Shown here: piece after piece, positions 38,041-46,901 of the stretch
Layout: each line of letters begins with the position of its first letter
Position numbering within the stretch: the stretch's first letter is position 1
NCBI GenBank assembly: GCA_036501845.1
Contig: DASXZO010000040.1
Location: 1 to 64,000 of the forward strand
Direction of reading: 5' to 3'
DNA length: 64,000 nucleotides
Source of the DNA: JBBREP01 sp036501845
Lineage (GTDB): Bacteria; Actinomycetota; Acidimicrobiia; IMCC26256; PALSA-610
Program-made: the position numbers and the translations under genes
The notes under the pieces: model-generated
Seen by the model: the letters and a program-made list of their open reading frames with translations, nothing else
Told to the model about the DNA's origin: nothing
Databases searched by the model: none

Positions 38041-39954
38041 ATGAATGCAGTCGACCTCTTCGTAGCCTTGCGGCGGCGGTGGCGCGTGATCGCCGTCATC
38101 GTTGCCGCGGTGGTAGCCATCGCGTGGATCACGACGCCCGCGTCCAAGAAGGGCGCGAAGGGCAGCGTCACGTTCCAGGCCCAGCAGACCGCGTATGTCG
38201 ACGGCGGTCGCGTCTCATCGCAATCGCTCCAGCGCATGGCGTCGTACCTCGTGGCCGGTCGGGTGCCGCAGAACGTCGCCAACGAGCTCAACGTGAAGCT
38301 GGTCGAGGGCGCCGACTCCACCTCAGGCACGAAGGGCGCATCGGGCCATGTGGTGATCGGTGCGGCCACGGTGGTGGCGAAGCCCGTCACGAGTATCGCG
38401 GCGCTCAACATCACGGCCACCGGCAAGAGCGCGACGTTTGTGCGTCAGGTGGTCGACGACGAGACGATCGAGCTGCAGAAGTACCTGAATGCGACGGTGA
38501 GCAAGGACCACGACGACCAGGTCACCACGCTCCAGAACCACACGAACCAAGTGGCTCACACCGTCGAGCAGGCGTACATCGCCGAAGGTAAGTGCGCCAA
38601 GGGCGACAAGACCTGCGCGATCGAGACGCGTGCCACCGCGAAGGACCAGCAAGGCGTCTACGACGACCTCCGCAAGCAACTCAACAAGCTGAAGCGCACG
38701 ATCACCGCGGGGAGCACGCTCCGCCCGGCCGAGACGAACGCGACCGGTTCGCCGAACGCCACGCTCAGCCGCAAGGTGCACTCGGGGAGCAGCACCATCC
38801 CCGTGTCGACCAAGCCCCGCCTCGCGCTCGGCCTCATCGTCGGCCTGCTGCTCGGCGCGCTGATCGCCTTCCTCGTGGGCAAGCTCGATTCGTCGGTGTA
38901 CGGCGTGCAGAGCACTGAGACCTCGGGCCGGCTCCCGGTGCTCGCCGAGATCCCCCACGTGTCCACGTCGCGGCGGCGCCGCTTCGAGGTGCTCACGCAG
39001 CTCTCTCCGTTGTCCGGCGTCGCCGATGCGTATCGCGGCTTGCGAACATCGATCGGTCTGATGTGGCTCGCCAACGAGTCCGAGACCGGCCGCACCGAGC
39101 CCCGCACGCTGATCGTGGCGTCGCCCGGTCCGAACGAGGGCAAGTCCACCACCAGCGCCAACCTCGCGGCGGCCTACGCCGAGATGGGCAAGTCGGTGAT
39201 CGTGGTCGACCTCGACTTCCGCCGCCAGCGTCTGCACAAGTTCCTCGGCGCCAACGCGGAGCCACACCTCGCCAACATCGGCACGCTGTCGGAGCCCCGC
39301 GTCGACCTCGATTCGATCACGCAATCGACGAGCATTCCGGGCGTGCGGTTCATCGGCTCGGCCGCACCCGACTCCACTCCGGCCGAAGCCGCGGTGGCCG
39401 GACGCGCCGCGATCCTCGCCGCCCAGGGGTCGTGCGACATCGTCATCATCGACACGCCGCCGTTGCTCCTCACGAACGACACGTTCGACCTTCTCGACTT
39501 CGCCGACGCCGTGCTGATGCTCGTGCGCGACGGTCGCACCAAGACCACGGCACTCGCTCGGGCCTCGCAGCAGTTGCGCCGCCTCGACGCGCCGGTGCTC
39601 GGCATCGCGCTGATCGGTGCGGTGAGCAGCCGTCCCGGCTATGGATACGGGTATGGCTACGGCTACCGCTACGGCTACTCGTACGGCGGCTACGGCTACG
39701 GCTACGGCATGCGCACCAACCTCGACAGCGCGGGTGCGAACGGCACGAACGGCGCCGACCACGCCAACGGCAACGGCCACCACGACGTGGCGGAGCCCGT
39801 GGCGGTGTCGCTCAGCGACACGCCGGCCCGATCGGCGCGCCGTTTCGGTGTGCGCCGCGCTTCCGAGCCCGTCGTCGACCTCACCGAGCCGGCCGTACCG
39901 TCGCTCGACTCGACTCCGGCCGATCGCACCACCGACGACGAAACCACGTCGTGA
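38041..39954 (+). CDS. Wzz-like chain-length determinant fused to a BY-kinase domain
   Basis: The 637-residue protein has a Wzz-type architecture: membrane helix at about 17-32 (VIAVIVAAVVAIAWIT), a periplasmic-like coiled region to about 255, second helix (LALGLIVGLLLGALIAFLVG), then a cytoplasmic CpsD/Wzc kinase domain. Walker A is SPGPNEGKSTT (about 361-371), Walker A' VIVVDLDFRRQ (about 385-395) and Walker B IVIIDTPPL (about 467-475). A Tyr/Gly cluster (532-555, YGYGYRYGYSYGGYGYGYG) follows and is the probable autophosphorylation tail, then an acidic disordered end. It controls polymer length and export. A promoter candidate lies at 37886. Confidence 0.92.
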   Translation: MNAVDLFVALRRRWRVIAVIVAAVVAIAWITTPASKKGAKGSVTFQAQQTAYVDGGRVSSQSLQRMASYLVAGRVPQNVANELNVKLVEGADSTSGTKGASGHVVIGAATVVAKPVTSIAALNITATGKSATFVRQVVDDETIELQKYLNATVSKDHDDQVTTLQNHTNQVAHTVEQAYIAEGKCAKGDKTCAIETRATAKDQQGVYDDLRKQLNKLKRTITAGSTLRPAETNATGSPNATLSRKVHSGSSTIPVSTKPRLALGLIVGLLLGALIAFLVGKLDSSVYGVQSTETSGRLPVLAEIPHVSTSRRRRFEVLTQLSPLSGVADAYRGLRTSIGLMWLANESETGRTEPRTLIVASPGPNEGKSTTSANLAAAYAEMGKSVIVVDLDFRRQRLHKFLGANAEPHLANIGTLSEPRVDLDSITQSTSIPGVRFIGSAAPDSTPAEAAVAGRAAILAAQGSCDIVIIDTPPLLLTNDTFDLLDFADAVLMLVRDGRTKTTALARASQQLRRLDAPVLGIALIGAVSSRPGYGYGYGYGYRYGYSYGGYGYGYGMRTNLDSAGANGTNGADHANGNGHHDVAEPVAVSLSDTPARSARRFGVRRASEPVVDLTEPAVPSLDSTPADRTTDDETTS

Positions 39955-39994
39955 GCGCTGCGGGCGCGCACGCGTGATCTCTCGCGACTGAGCG

Positions 39995-41707
39995 ATGCGC
40001 GGCGCCTGGCTCGACGACGACGATCCGGTCGGCCGCAACGCGCGGCGTCACGATGGCGCGGCGCGATGGCACGACCCGACGCTCGAGGATCGTGACTGGA
40101 CGCCGCCGTCGTTGCGCGGCGGCGTGCACCTCCCCGAGCCCGACGCCACAAAGCATTCCGTCGCGAACGCGCAGCTTGACATGCCCAGCGGGACACGCAC
40201 GCGCGGCCCGTGGCTGAGCGACTTCGACGACGACGTCACGGTTCGCAAGCATCGCGGCTCGCACCGCGGGTCGGGACCGGACCCACTCGACCCACTCGAC
40301 CCACTCGGCGACGCCGGCGACCACGACCGCGGCGACCGGCACCACGCCGTGCCCGGCACTCGAGAGAAGCCGGCACCAGGCTGGACCCAGGCGCTGCTCG
40401 GCATCGGCGCGCTGTTCGCGGTGGGAACAGTGATCGCCGGGGCCGTCGGCAGCTCCGAGACCCGCGCCGCGGCCGTGACGATGATCGTGCTCTGCCTCAT
40501 CGCCTTCCCGTTGCTGAAGCGCGTTGCGGGTGGCCGGCGCGACTACGAGCAGATCCTGTACGCGGGTCTGGGTTTCAAGCTCACGATGACGGTGGCCCGC
40601 TACTACCTCGCGTCGGGCGGCTACTACAAGAACTCCGACGCCTACGGCTACGACTTCTACGGCCGCCAGATCGCCAGCCAATACCTGCGGCACGGGCATC
40701 TGCCGCCATGGAAGTCGTGGACGGGTACGCCGTTCCTTCGCCTCGTGACCGGCTTCGTGTACACGATCATGCCGGCTTCGGAGCTCGCCGCGTTCTTCGT
40801 GTTCGCCGCGTTCAGCTTCATCGGCACGCTGCTGTTCTGGAAGGGCGTGCAGAAGTTCGCGCCGCCTCCGAGCGACCGCAAGTACCTGCTGATGCTGATG
40901 TTCATCCCGTCGTTCGTGTACTGGCCCTCGGCGCTCGGCAAAGAGGCCTTCATCATCCTCTGCCTCGGTCTCACCACCTACGGCTTCGCGTGCGTGTTGA
41001 AGAACAACGTGGTCGTCGGACTCCCGTGCATCGTGGGTGGCGTCGCGGGAATGACGATGGTGCGCCCGCACGTGGGCATCGCGGTCATGATCGGCCTCAC
41101 GATCGCGACCGCGCTGGCGAAGCAGTCGGGCCGGCGCACCGGCTTGGTCGCGATGGTGATCTTCCTCATCATCGGTAGCGGCTTCGTGATCAGCAAGGCC
41201 AACTCGTTCTTCAAGTCCGACGTGACGAACGCGAGCAACATCACCGCGCAGCTGAACGCCGCGGGCACGCGCACAGGGCAAGGCGGATCCGAGTTCGAGC
41301 CCACTCCGGTGAATCCCGTGAACTTTCCGTTCGCGGTGGTGACCGTGCTCATCCGTCCGTTCCCGTGGGAGACGACGAGCGTTCCCGAGCTCGCGACTGC
41401 GCTCGAGTCGATGGTGATCGGATGGTTCATCATCAGAGGCTTGAAGGACATCCGCGGCCGCCTGAGACGCGACAACCCACTCGCGATCTACGCGCTCGTC
41501 GTCACCCTCGTGTTCGTGGTGCTCTTCTGGCAGTTCTCGAACTTCGGCATCCTCGCCCGCCAACGCACGCAGATCGCGCCATTCATGTTCATGCTGCTTG
41601 CGATGCCGGTGACCGAATTCGTCGAGAAGAAACGCGTGCGCCGCGAGCGGCGCAGCGGCAAGTCCGCATGGGACGAGTGGGACGCAGCCCACGGCGAATT
41701 GGCGTAA
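39995..41707 (+). CDS. Polytopic membrane protein, probable polysaccharide polymerase
   Basis: The 570-residue protein has a charged, disordered N-terminus of about 125 residues (including the triplicate DPLDPLDPLGD), then about ten membrane segments, e.g. WTQALLGIGALFAVGTVIAG, FVFAAFSFIGTLLFW, and CLGLTTYGFACVLK. The soluble motif YWPSALGKEAF is seen in membrane polymerases and EPS-related proteins. It lies directly after the BY-kinase gene in the same direction, fitting a Wzy-like polymerase. No GT signature is visible, so the assignment rests on position and topology. It is convergent with 41712-42647 across four bases. Confidence 0.65.
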   Translation: MRGAWLDDDDPVGRNARRHDGAARWHDPTLEDRDWTPPSLRGGVHLPEPDATKHSVANAQLDMPSGTRTRGPWLSDFDDDVTVRKHRGSHRGSGPDPLDPLDPLGDAGDHDRGDRHHAVPGTREKPAPGWTQALLGIGALFAVGTVIAGAVGSSETRAAAVTMIVLCLIAFPLLKRVAGGRRDYEQILYAGLGFKLTMTVARYYLASGGYYKNSDAYGYDFYGRQIASQYLRHGHLPPWKSWTGTPFLRLVTGFVYTIMPASELAAFFVFAAFSFIGTLLFWKGVQKFAPPPSDRKYLLMLMFIPSFVYWPSALGKEAFIILCLGLTTYGFACVLKNNVVVGLPCIVGGVAGMTMVRPHVGIAVMIGLTIATALAKQSGRRTGLVAMVIFLIIGSGFVISKANSFFKSDVTNASNITAQLNAAGTRTGQGGSEFEPTPVNPVNFPFAVVTVLIRPFPWETTSVPELATALESMVIGWFIIRGLKDIRGRLRRDNPLAIYALVVTLVFVVLFWQFSNFGILARQRTQIAPFMFMLLAMPVTEFVEKKRVRRERRSGKSAWDEWDAAHGELA

Positions 41708-41711
41708 GCGC

Positions 41712-42647
41712 TTATTCGCTGTTGTGGCGCCGCGACTGGCGGCGGGGCGACGGCACCACCTCGGTGGCCACCAGCGTGGCACCCACGGCGACCGGGAGTG
41801 TGGAGAGCAGGGCCAGGTCGACGCGATCGGTGCGGGCCACCACGGCGGCCGCGTAGGCCACGAGCGCGCCCTGGGCGACGACGGCCGTGGCCACCACGAG
41901 CCACACCGCATCGCGCGTGGACCGGCGGCGGTTGAATGAGCCGCTCAGCCGTTGCACCACAGCGCGTGCGAGCGGTTCGAAGAGGATGAAGCCGCACGCA
42001 ACGATGCCGGCCACCACGTTGTCGCCGCCCTGGGGCCAGCCGGCCGAGATCAGTACCGCCCACCAGAACGCGACCGCAACCGCGTACGCGCCGCCGGCTC
42101 CCACCCGAACCAACGGCTTGGGAATCAGCAACAACACCGTGAAGATCGCCGCGCCGGCGAGGGCCGGACCGGCCGCGCTGCCCGGCGAGATGAACAGCGG
42201 CGCGGCGCACGTGATCGCGAGCAACAGCACACCGAGACCTTGCGACGCGTGGCGGCGGTCGAGGTCCTCGAGCGCGAGCCCGGTGACGACGGCCGCGAGC
42301 GCGGCCAGGATGCGAGCCACCACAGGCACAGAGGGAATCGGTGTGACCGCCAACACCACGCCGCCGAGCACCGGTAGATAGCGCGCGACTGGATGCTCCC
42401 ACCGCGCCACGATCTCGCCCGCCGCGAACGCCACGCCTGCCGCGATGAAGATGTAGACGGGCGCCGCCGCCGGCGACAGGTAGTGCCGGATCGTGAACAG
42501 GGCGGCGGCGGCCACCGGCAGGCCCACCACTCCCGGCCGCGCCCGGCGCCAGAGCAACGCCGTGGTGAAGGCGACGAGTGCCGCAACCGCGCCGAGCACG
42601 AGCGCGAGCCTCAGCGCGTCGGTGTCGACGTCGACGGCAAGGATCAC
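41712..42647 (-). CDS. Polytopic membrane protein of unknown function
   Basis: The 311-residue product has about nine to ten hydrophobic segments (e.g. LVLGAVAALVAFTTALLW, VYIFIAAGVAFAAGEIVA, LAALAAVVTGLALEDL) and a short basic C-terminus. No known signature is visible; the ALEDLDRRHAS loop is the only polar motif. It follows the HprK-like gene by 12 bp in the same direction and may be part of that operon. A role in membrane transport or lipid modification cannot be distinguished. Confidence 0.6.
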   Translation of the reverse strand: MILAVDVDTDALRLALVLGAVAALVAFTTALLWRRARPGVVGLPVAAAALFTIRHYLSPAAAPVYIFIAAGVAFAAGEIVARWEHPVARYLPVLGGVVLAVTPIPSVPVVARILAALAAVVTGLALEDLDRRHASQGLGVLLLAITCAAPLFISPGSAAGPALAGAAIFTVLLLIPKPLVRVGAGGAYAVAVAFWWAVLISAGWPQGGDNVVAGIVACGFILFEPLARAVVQRLSGSFNRRRSTRDAVWLVVATAVVAQGALVAYAAAVVARTDRVDLALLSTLPVAVGATLVATEVVPSPRRQSRRHNSE

Positions 42648-42659
42648 GGGGGCGAGATC

Positions 42660-43493
42660 CTAGGAGCCGGTCGCGACGAGGTCGCGGACCAGATCGCACG
42701 CCGCGCCAAGGTCGGAGAACACGAGCCGCGCGGTCGTGGCCGACGCCACCAGGCGTTGCACGTCGTCGAGTGCCGACGAGCCGAAACGCGCGAGGTTCGG
42801 TGCCTGGTCGCCCACGATCGCCGCGGCCTCCGATGCCGCGATCGCTTCCACCCGATCATTGGCGGACGCGTCGTAGATGGGGAACACGAGTACATCCACG
42901 CTCGCCTCGAAGGCGGCCACGGGCGGTGCGATGAACCACACGTCGTCCATGAACAGCGCCACCTGCGGATGGCAGTTCGGCTCGAAACGCTCGACGAGCG
43001 GCCACGAGCCGTGGCGCAACCCGATCGGGCGCGGGAAGCCGCGCAGCGCACAGCGCGCCTCAGCGGCCACGCCGGCGAGGTCGACCACCGCGATCTCGTC
43101 GCTCATGTACTCGGCGCCGCGCTCGCACAAGCCGAGAGCCAGCGTCGACTTGCCCCGGCCCGAACCCGCGCACAGCACCACGCCCGTGCCGTCGATGCGC
43201 ACCGCCGCGGCGTGGATCAGGAGGCCGGCGTCGACCGATCGCCACGCGAGCTGGTTCACCTCCCACGCAAGCCGCTCGAGCGCGAGCGACGCCGGTGCGT
43301 CGCGTAACACGGCCACACCGTCGAGTCCGAGCGCCCAGCCGACCTCATCGCTCACCACCTCGAAGCGATGCTCAGGTTCGCGGTCGGTTCGGCAGTGCGC
43401 GTAGAGCCGATCGATCAGCTCCAACACGTGGACGTCGTCGCTCGCCACGCTGAAGGCCGAGTCGAGCGCGGCGTAGGCCGCGGCGTCGCTCAC
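42660..43493 (-). CDS. HprK-related kinase
   Basis: The 277-residue protein carries a P-loop VLCAGSGRGKSTLALGLC at about 107-124 and YMSDEIAVVDL at about 129-139, the signature of HPr kinase/phosphorylase homologues (G-x-x-G-x-GKS... SDE). NCBI names such proteins HprK-related kinases when they occur with a PqqD-like protein and a nucleotidyltransferase, as here. The substrate is not HPr in such systems, and remains unknown; a peptide or sugar is possible. It overlaps the NTase gene stop by four bases. Confidence 0.8.
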   Translation of the reverse strand: MSDAAAYAALDSAFSVASDDVHVLELIDRLYAHCRTDREPEHRFEVVSDEVGWALGLDGVAVLRDAPASLALERLAWEVNQLAWRSVDAGLLIHAAAVRIDGTGVVLCAGSGRGKSTLALGLCERGAEYMSDEIAVVDLAGVAAEARCALRGFPRPIGLRHGSWPLVERFEPNCHPQVALFMDDVWFIAPPVAAFEASVDVLVFPIYDASANDRVEAIAASEAAAIVGDQAPNLARFGSSALDDVQRLVASATTARLVFSDLGAACDLVRDLVATGS

Positions 43494-44659
43494 GGCGTGC
43501 CGTCTTGGCGACGTTGCGCGCCGCGTGATCGTCCGGTGATCAGTCTCGCGGCGCGGCGGGCCCGCGTGCCGTAACGGTGTTCGCGATCGTCGAGATAGTC
43601 GCGATTCGGGAGCGCCAGCGCGCGCACGTACTCGACGCGCGCGCCCAGGCCTTTCACCGCGCGAGCACCGGCCAGCATCTGGCCTGCGTAGCTGCGGTCG
43701 TCGGTGATGTACGCGTGCAGCAGCTGACGCTCACGACGCGTCGGCCGGTAGCCAAGCGCCCACGCTTCGCCGGCCAGCGGCGCGTCGAGCGCGAGCGTGG
43801 CGCGGGCGAGCAGGATGGCCCGCGCCAGCACGCTGCGCACACCGAGTTCGTCGGACACCGAGATCACGCGATCTATATCGACCTCTTGGCTCAAGATCTG
43901 GGCCACATCGCGCAACGGCACGAGGCGTGGTGCCGTGCTCCCGAGACACGCGTGCACGGCCGCCGCGACCGCGCGCTCCTCGCGCGCAAGGCACTCCACG
44001 CTCGAGCCCGCGAGCACGAATGAGTCGGAGCGCCGCCACAGAGCCGACGCGTCGCCCAGGCCGAACGGCCCGGCTGTGAGCGCGCGGTGCACGTCGAGTT
44101 CGAGCCCGTTTGCCGCAGTGAAGCACACGCCCTTGCCGAAGCGCGCCGTGAAGCCGGGGCGCGGCTCGTCGAAGCGGCGCTGCATTCCGGCCGCGCTCAG
44201 GCACGCGGCCACTGCGTCGAACTGTTCGCCCCGAACGAGCACGTCGATGTCGGTGAACGCACGCAGTTCTGGCTGTTCGTAATCCAGGTGCGCGCACGAC
44301 GGCCCCTTCAGCACGCGCATGTCGAGGCCGCGCTCGCCCAGGAGGTTGCGCACCACCAAGAGGAACGACTCGAGCCGCAGCGTGGCGACCATGGCAGCTT
44401 CGTGCACCGCGAGCAGCGCCTCGTGCTGATCGTCACGCAACGACACCAGACCACGGTCGGCGCCGTCGAGCACGATCCCGGCGAGGTGCTCGTCGGTGAG
44501 GCGCGCGAGCAGCGCGTCCCACTCATCGGCCTCGAGCCCAGCCGGCGACGTGGCGGTCGACGCCGCGGCCAACCCGAGCGCGGCAAAGGGACCGGCCGCG
44601 ATCGCCATCTGCGACGACGGCGACGGCGGCGGCGGCGGGAGCACGAGGCCCGTGGTCAC
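43490..44659 (-). CDS. Uncharacterised nucleotidyltransferase-family protein (NTP_transf_5-like)
   Basis: The 389-residue protein has the core LDMRVLKGPSCAHLDYEQPE and LRAFTDIDVLV, i.e. K-G followed by R..-D-IDVLV, the polymerase-beta-like Asp pair of the NTP_transf_5 family, then LELDVHRALTAGP with a third Asp. The C-terminal half is helical. Members are usually encoded beside PqqD- and HprK-like proteins in glycan or peptide loci. It is coupled to both neighbours by 4-base overlaps, so the three probably form one functional unit. Confidence 0.8.
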   Translation of the reverse strand: MTTGLVLPPPPPSPSSQMAIAAGPFAALGLAAASTATSPAGLEADEWDALLARLTDEHLAGIVLDGADRGLVSLRDDQHEALLAVHEAAMVATLRLESFLLVVRNLLGERGLDMRVLKGPSCAHLDYEQPELRAFTDIDVLVRGEQFDAVAACLSAAGMQRRFDEPRPGFTARFGKGVCFTAANGLELDVHRALTAGPFGLGDASALWRRSDSFVLAGSSVECLAREERAVAAAVHACLGSTAPRLVPLRDVAQILSQEVDIDRVISVSDELGVRSVLARAILLARATLALDAPLAGEAWALGYRPTRRERQLLHAYITDDRSYAGQMLAGARAVKGLGARVEYVRALALPNRDYLDDREHRYGTRARRAARLITGRSRGAQRRQDGTP

Positions 44660-44949
44660 GACGTGACGCGCTCGAGCACACGCGCCGCGGCGAGGCCGCC
44701 CACCAGCGTGTCGATCTCGTTCGCAGGCACGCCGGCCGCGGCGGCGAGGTCGGCGCGCGTCGCGCCGCGTTGCGCGGCGTCGATCACCGATGCTGCGAGC
44801 GCGTCCAGGCGGAGCACGCGCACATCCTGGTACACCGACTCAGCCGCGAGACACACCACCATGCCCGACGCGACGCGCCGGCGCAGCAGGCGCGGGTTGG
44901 TGCGGAACTGCTCGACGGGCCGTGCGGGCTCAGTGCAGGGCGAGGTCAC
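44656..44949 (-). CDS. PqqD-like peptide chaperone (RRE-type) protein
   Basis: GTG 44949 gives 97 residues with the PqqD layout: FRTNPRLLRRRVASGMVVC, then YQDVRVLRLDALAASVIDAA and a winged-helix half ADLAAAAGVPANEIDTLVGGL. PqqD proteins bind a precursor peptide and hand it to a modifying enzyme. The longer open frame to 45261 is out of register with the exported protein and is unlikely. The start overlaps the upstream stop by 20 bases. Its neighbours (NTase and HprK-like kinase) are the likely partners. Confidence 0.7.
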   Translation of the reverse strand: MTSPCTEPARPVEQFRTNPRLLRRRVASGMVVCLAAESVYQDVRVLRLDALAASVIDAAQRGATRADLAAAAGVPANEIDTLVGGLAAARVLERVTS

Positions 44950-45706
44950 CGTCGGCCGCTGCCGCCACACGGTTGCGGAGCGAGTAGAGCGTCTTGCCCG
45001 CGATGACGGCACCTGCGCCCACGAGCACCACAGCTCGGCTGTCGGCGCCGCTGAACGGCAACTTGCTGTCGCCGCCGACGCCTTCTGCTGCCGCGCCGGT
45101 GCCCGACCGCGGCTTGGCGTTCCGTGCGCCGAGCGCGCTGCCCTTCTTCTTCGCAGGACCGGAGCCGCCACCACTCGTGGCAATCGGCTTCTTCGATGTG
45201 GTCTTGGAACCGGGCTTGGCGATCGCGCCCATGCACTTCTGGTCGACGAAGATCGCGACACCGCACTTGTACGGATGCCCGTTCTTGCCGAAGCCCGAGA
45301 ACGAGATGCGGTAGAGCTCGTCGGCGAAGAGCCCGGCGGGCACCGTGAAGTGCGCGTCGAACTTGCCGTCGGGCCCGACGGTGATGGTGCCGAGCACCTT
45401 CACGCCCACGAGCGTGACCGTGATCTTGCTGCTCGGGGCCCATCCACTCCCCCACACGTGGATGGAGTGCGGCAGGTTGAAGAACACCCGCGGGTCACCC
45501 TGGCAGGTGGGATACGCCGGCCCCGGGTGGGTGCCGCCACGTGACGTGGTCGTGCTCTCCGGCGGTGGCGAGCCCGTAGAGCCCGCGGCATACGCCACAT
45601 CTTCGAAATGCGGCGCCACCCACACCACGACGGCTCCAGCTGCCCCAACTTTCGCCGCCCGTTTTGCGAGGTCGCGCCGCGACAACCGCCGCTCGCCCTG
45701 ATCCAC
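44930..45706 (-). CDS. Exported protein with Tat-like signal and sortase-like C-terminal tail
   Basis: GTG 45706 gives 258 residues. The N-terminus RRLSRRDLAKRAAKVGAAGA (twin Arg) followed by VVVWVAPHFEDVAYAAG looks like a Tat signal. The middle holds cysteines in YPTCQGDP, PYKCGVAIF and QKCMGAI. A Lys/Gly/Ser-rich linker leads to LPFSGADS, a membrane helix (AVVLVGAGAVIAGKTL) and LRNR: the order LPxxG-helix-basic tail of sortase substrates. It is the first gene of the PqqD/NTase/HprK unit, so it might be the modified or anchored protein. Confidence 0.7.
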   Translation of the reverse strand: MDQGERRLSRRDLAKRAAKVGAAGAVVVWVAPHFEDVAYAAGSTGSPPPESTTTSRGGTHPGPAYPTCQGDPRVFFNLPHSIHVWGSGWAPSSKITVTLVGVKVLGTITVGPDGKFDAHFTVPAGLFADELYRISFSGFGKNGHPYKCGVAIFVDQKCMGAIAKPGSKTTSKKPIATSGGGSGPAKKKGSALGARNAKPRSGTGAAAEGVGGDSKLPFSGADSRAVVLVGAGAVIAGKTLYSLRNRVAAAADGDLALH

Positions 45707-45799
45707 GGGCGAAGTCTGGCACGCAGCGTGGTCGCGAGCAAGCTTTTGGCGCCGCGGCGACAGCGCCGCGCAAGGAGTTCCGCGCCGCGTCACCGGGCG

Positions 45800-46849
45800 T
45801 CAGGGCTCGAGCCGGGCGGCCGAGCGCACGAGGCGGCCTGCCACCGCCCGTTGCACCCGGGCGAGGCGCCCTCGCGCCGCCACACTGCGGCGGGCCCTGC
45901 GCACTGCGCCAGCCGGGCCGAGCCATTCCGATCCCTGCGTGTAGCCGAGCTCGGCGAGCAACGGGCCCGCCGCGACGTCGAACTCCACCCGCTCGGCCAC
46001 ATTCCAGTCCTGCCAACCCCCCACCCGCCCGCGCCGCACGAAGCCTTCCGGCTCGCGCGCCGCCGACTCGTGGGCCGCGGCCTCCCCGCCGATCACGATG
46101 CCGCGCTCGCTGGTGCTGGCGCCGAGCGCGAAGCGGTCCAACCGTTCGGCCGCCTCGGAGCCACCCGGCGCGACACCACAGAACCCGAACACCGCTTCCA
46201 ACGCCGCCGCGGCCTCGTGGCCACCGGCGCGCAGCACCTCGTAGCGCACTTCGTGGTACGGCCCGAGCGCCTGGGCTTCGCGAGCCGCCACCACGTAGTT
46301 GCGCCAGGTGCGGGCCGCCGCGCCGACCGAGCTCGGCGCGCCCCACGCCTTGCCCCAACCCTGCGACGCCGCCACGAGCGAGGCGGCCACGTCACGGCCG
46401 TCGCGCACGATGTGCACGAACCGGGCCTGGGGCACATGCCGCGCGATGAGATCGACATGCAGGCTGTGCGACGGCGTCTTCTCCACCACGATCGTGGCGC
46501 CTGGTTTCAGCGCCGCGATCGCGCGCAACACGTCGTTCACGAAGTGGCCGATCTCGGTGTGGAACTCGGCCTCGGTGAGCACTGCGCCGAGACCGGTGAA
46601 TCGCCGCTGCTGGCGTTCGGCCACCGAGCCCCGGGCCTCGTAGCGCCAACGCTCCTCGAGCGGCGCGACGTATCGCGAGAACAGGTTCGTCTCCTGCGGG
46701 CTCACGATCGCGTCGTGCGACGCCAGCAGCGTTTGCAACCACGTGGTGCCACTGCGTGGCGCGCCGACCAACGCGATCAATGCCAGCGGTTCGCCCTGGC
46801 TGTGCGCAGCGGCGCGCGACGCCGAATCAGACCCGCGAGCCCCGGCCAT
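45800..46849 (-). CDS. Sulfotransferase family protein
   Basis: The 349-residue protein has IALVGAPRSGTTWLQTLLAS at about 25-44 (PAPS 5'-phosphosulfate loop) and FVHIVRDGRDVAASLVAASQ (3'-phosphate motif R-DGRDV..S), which are the two strong signatures of cytoplasmic PAPS sulfotransferases. IVVEKTPSHSLHVDLI contains a helix next to the catalytic site. It would sulfate a glycan or lipid. A C-terminal Arg-rich tail is present. It lies 93 bp upstream of the exported-protein gene in the same direction. Confidence 0.88.
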   Translation of the reverse strand: MAGARGSDSASRAAAHSQGEPLALIALVGAPRSGTTWLQTLLASHDAIVSPQETNLFSRYVAPLEERWRYEARGSVAERQQRRFTGLGAVLTEAEFHTEIGHFVNDVLRAIAALKPGATIVVEKTPSHSLHVDLIARHVPQARFVHIVRDGRDVAASLVAASQGWGKAWGAPSSVGAAARTWRNYVVAAREAQALGPYHEVRYEVLRAGGHEAAAALEAVFGFCGVAPGGSEAAERLDRFALGASTSERGIVIGGEAAAHESAAREPEGFVRRGRVGGWQDWNVAERVEFDVAAGPLLAELGYTQGSEWLGPAGAVRRARRSVAARGRLARVQRAVAGRLVRSAARLEP

Positions 46850-46901
46850 CTCGAATGCATTCTATTGAGCACGTCCCACCGCGCCGGTCGAACAACCCGC
46901 G

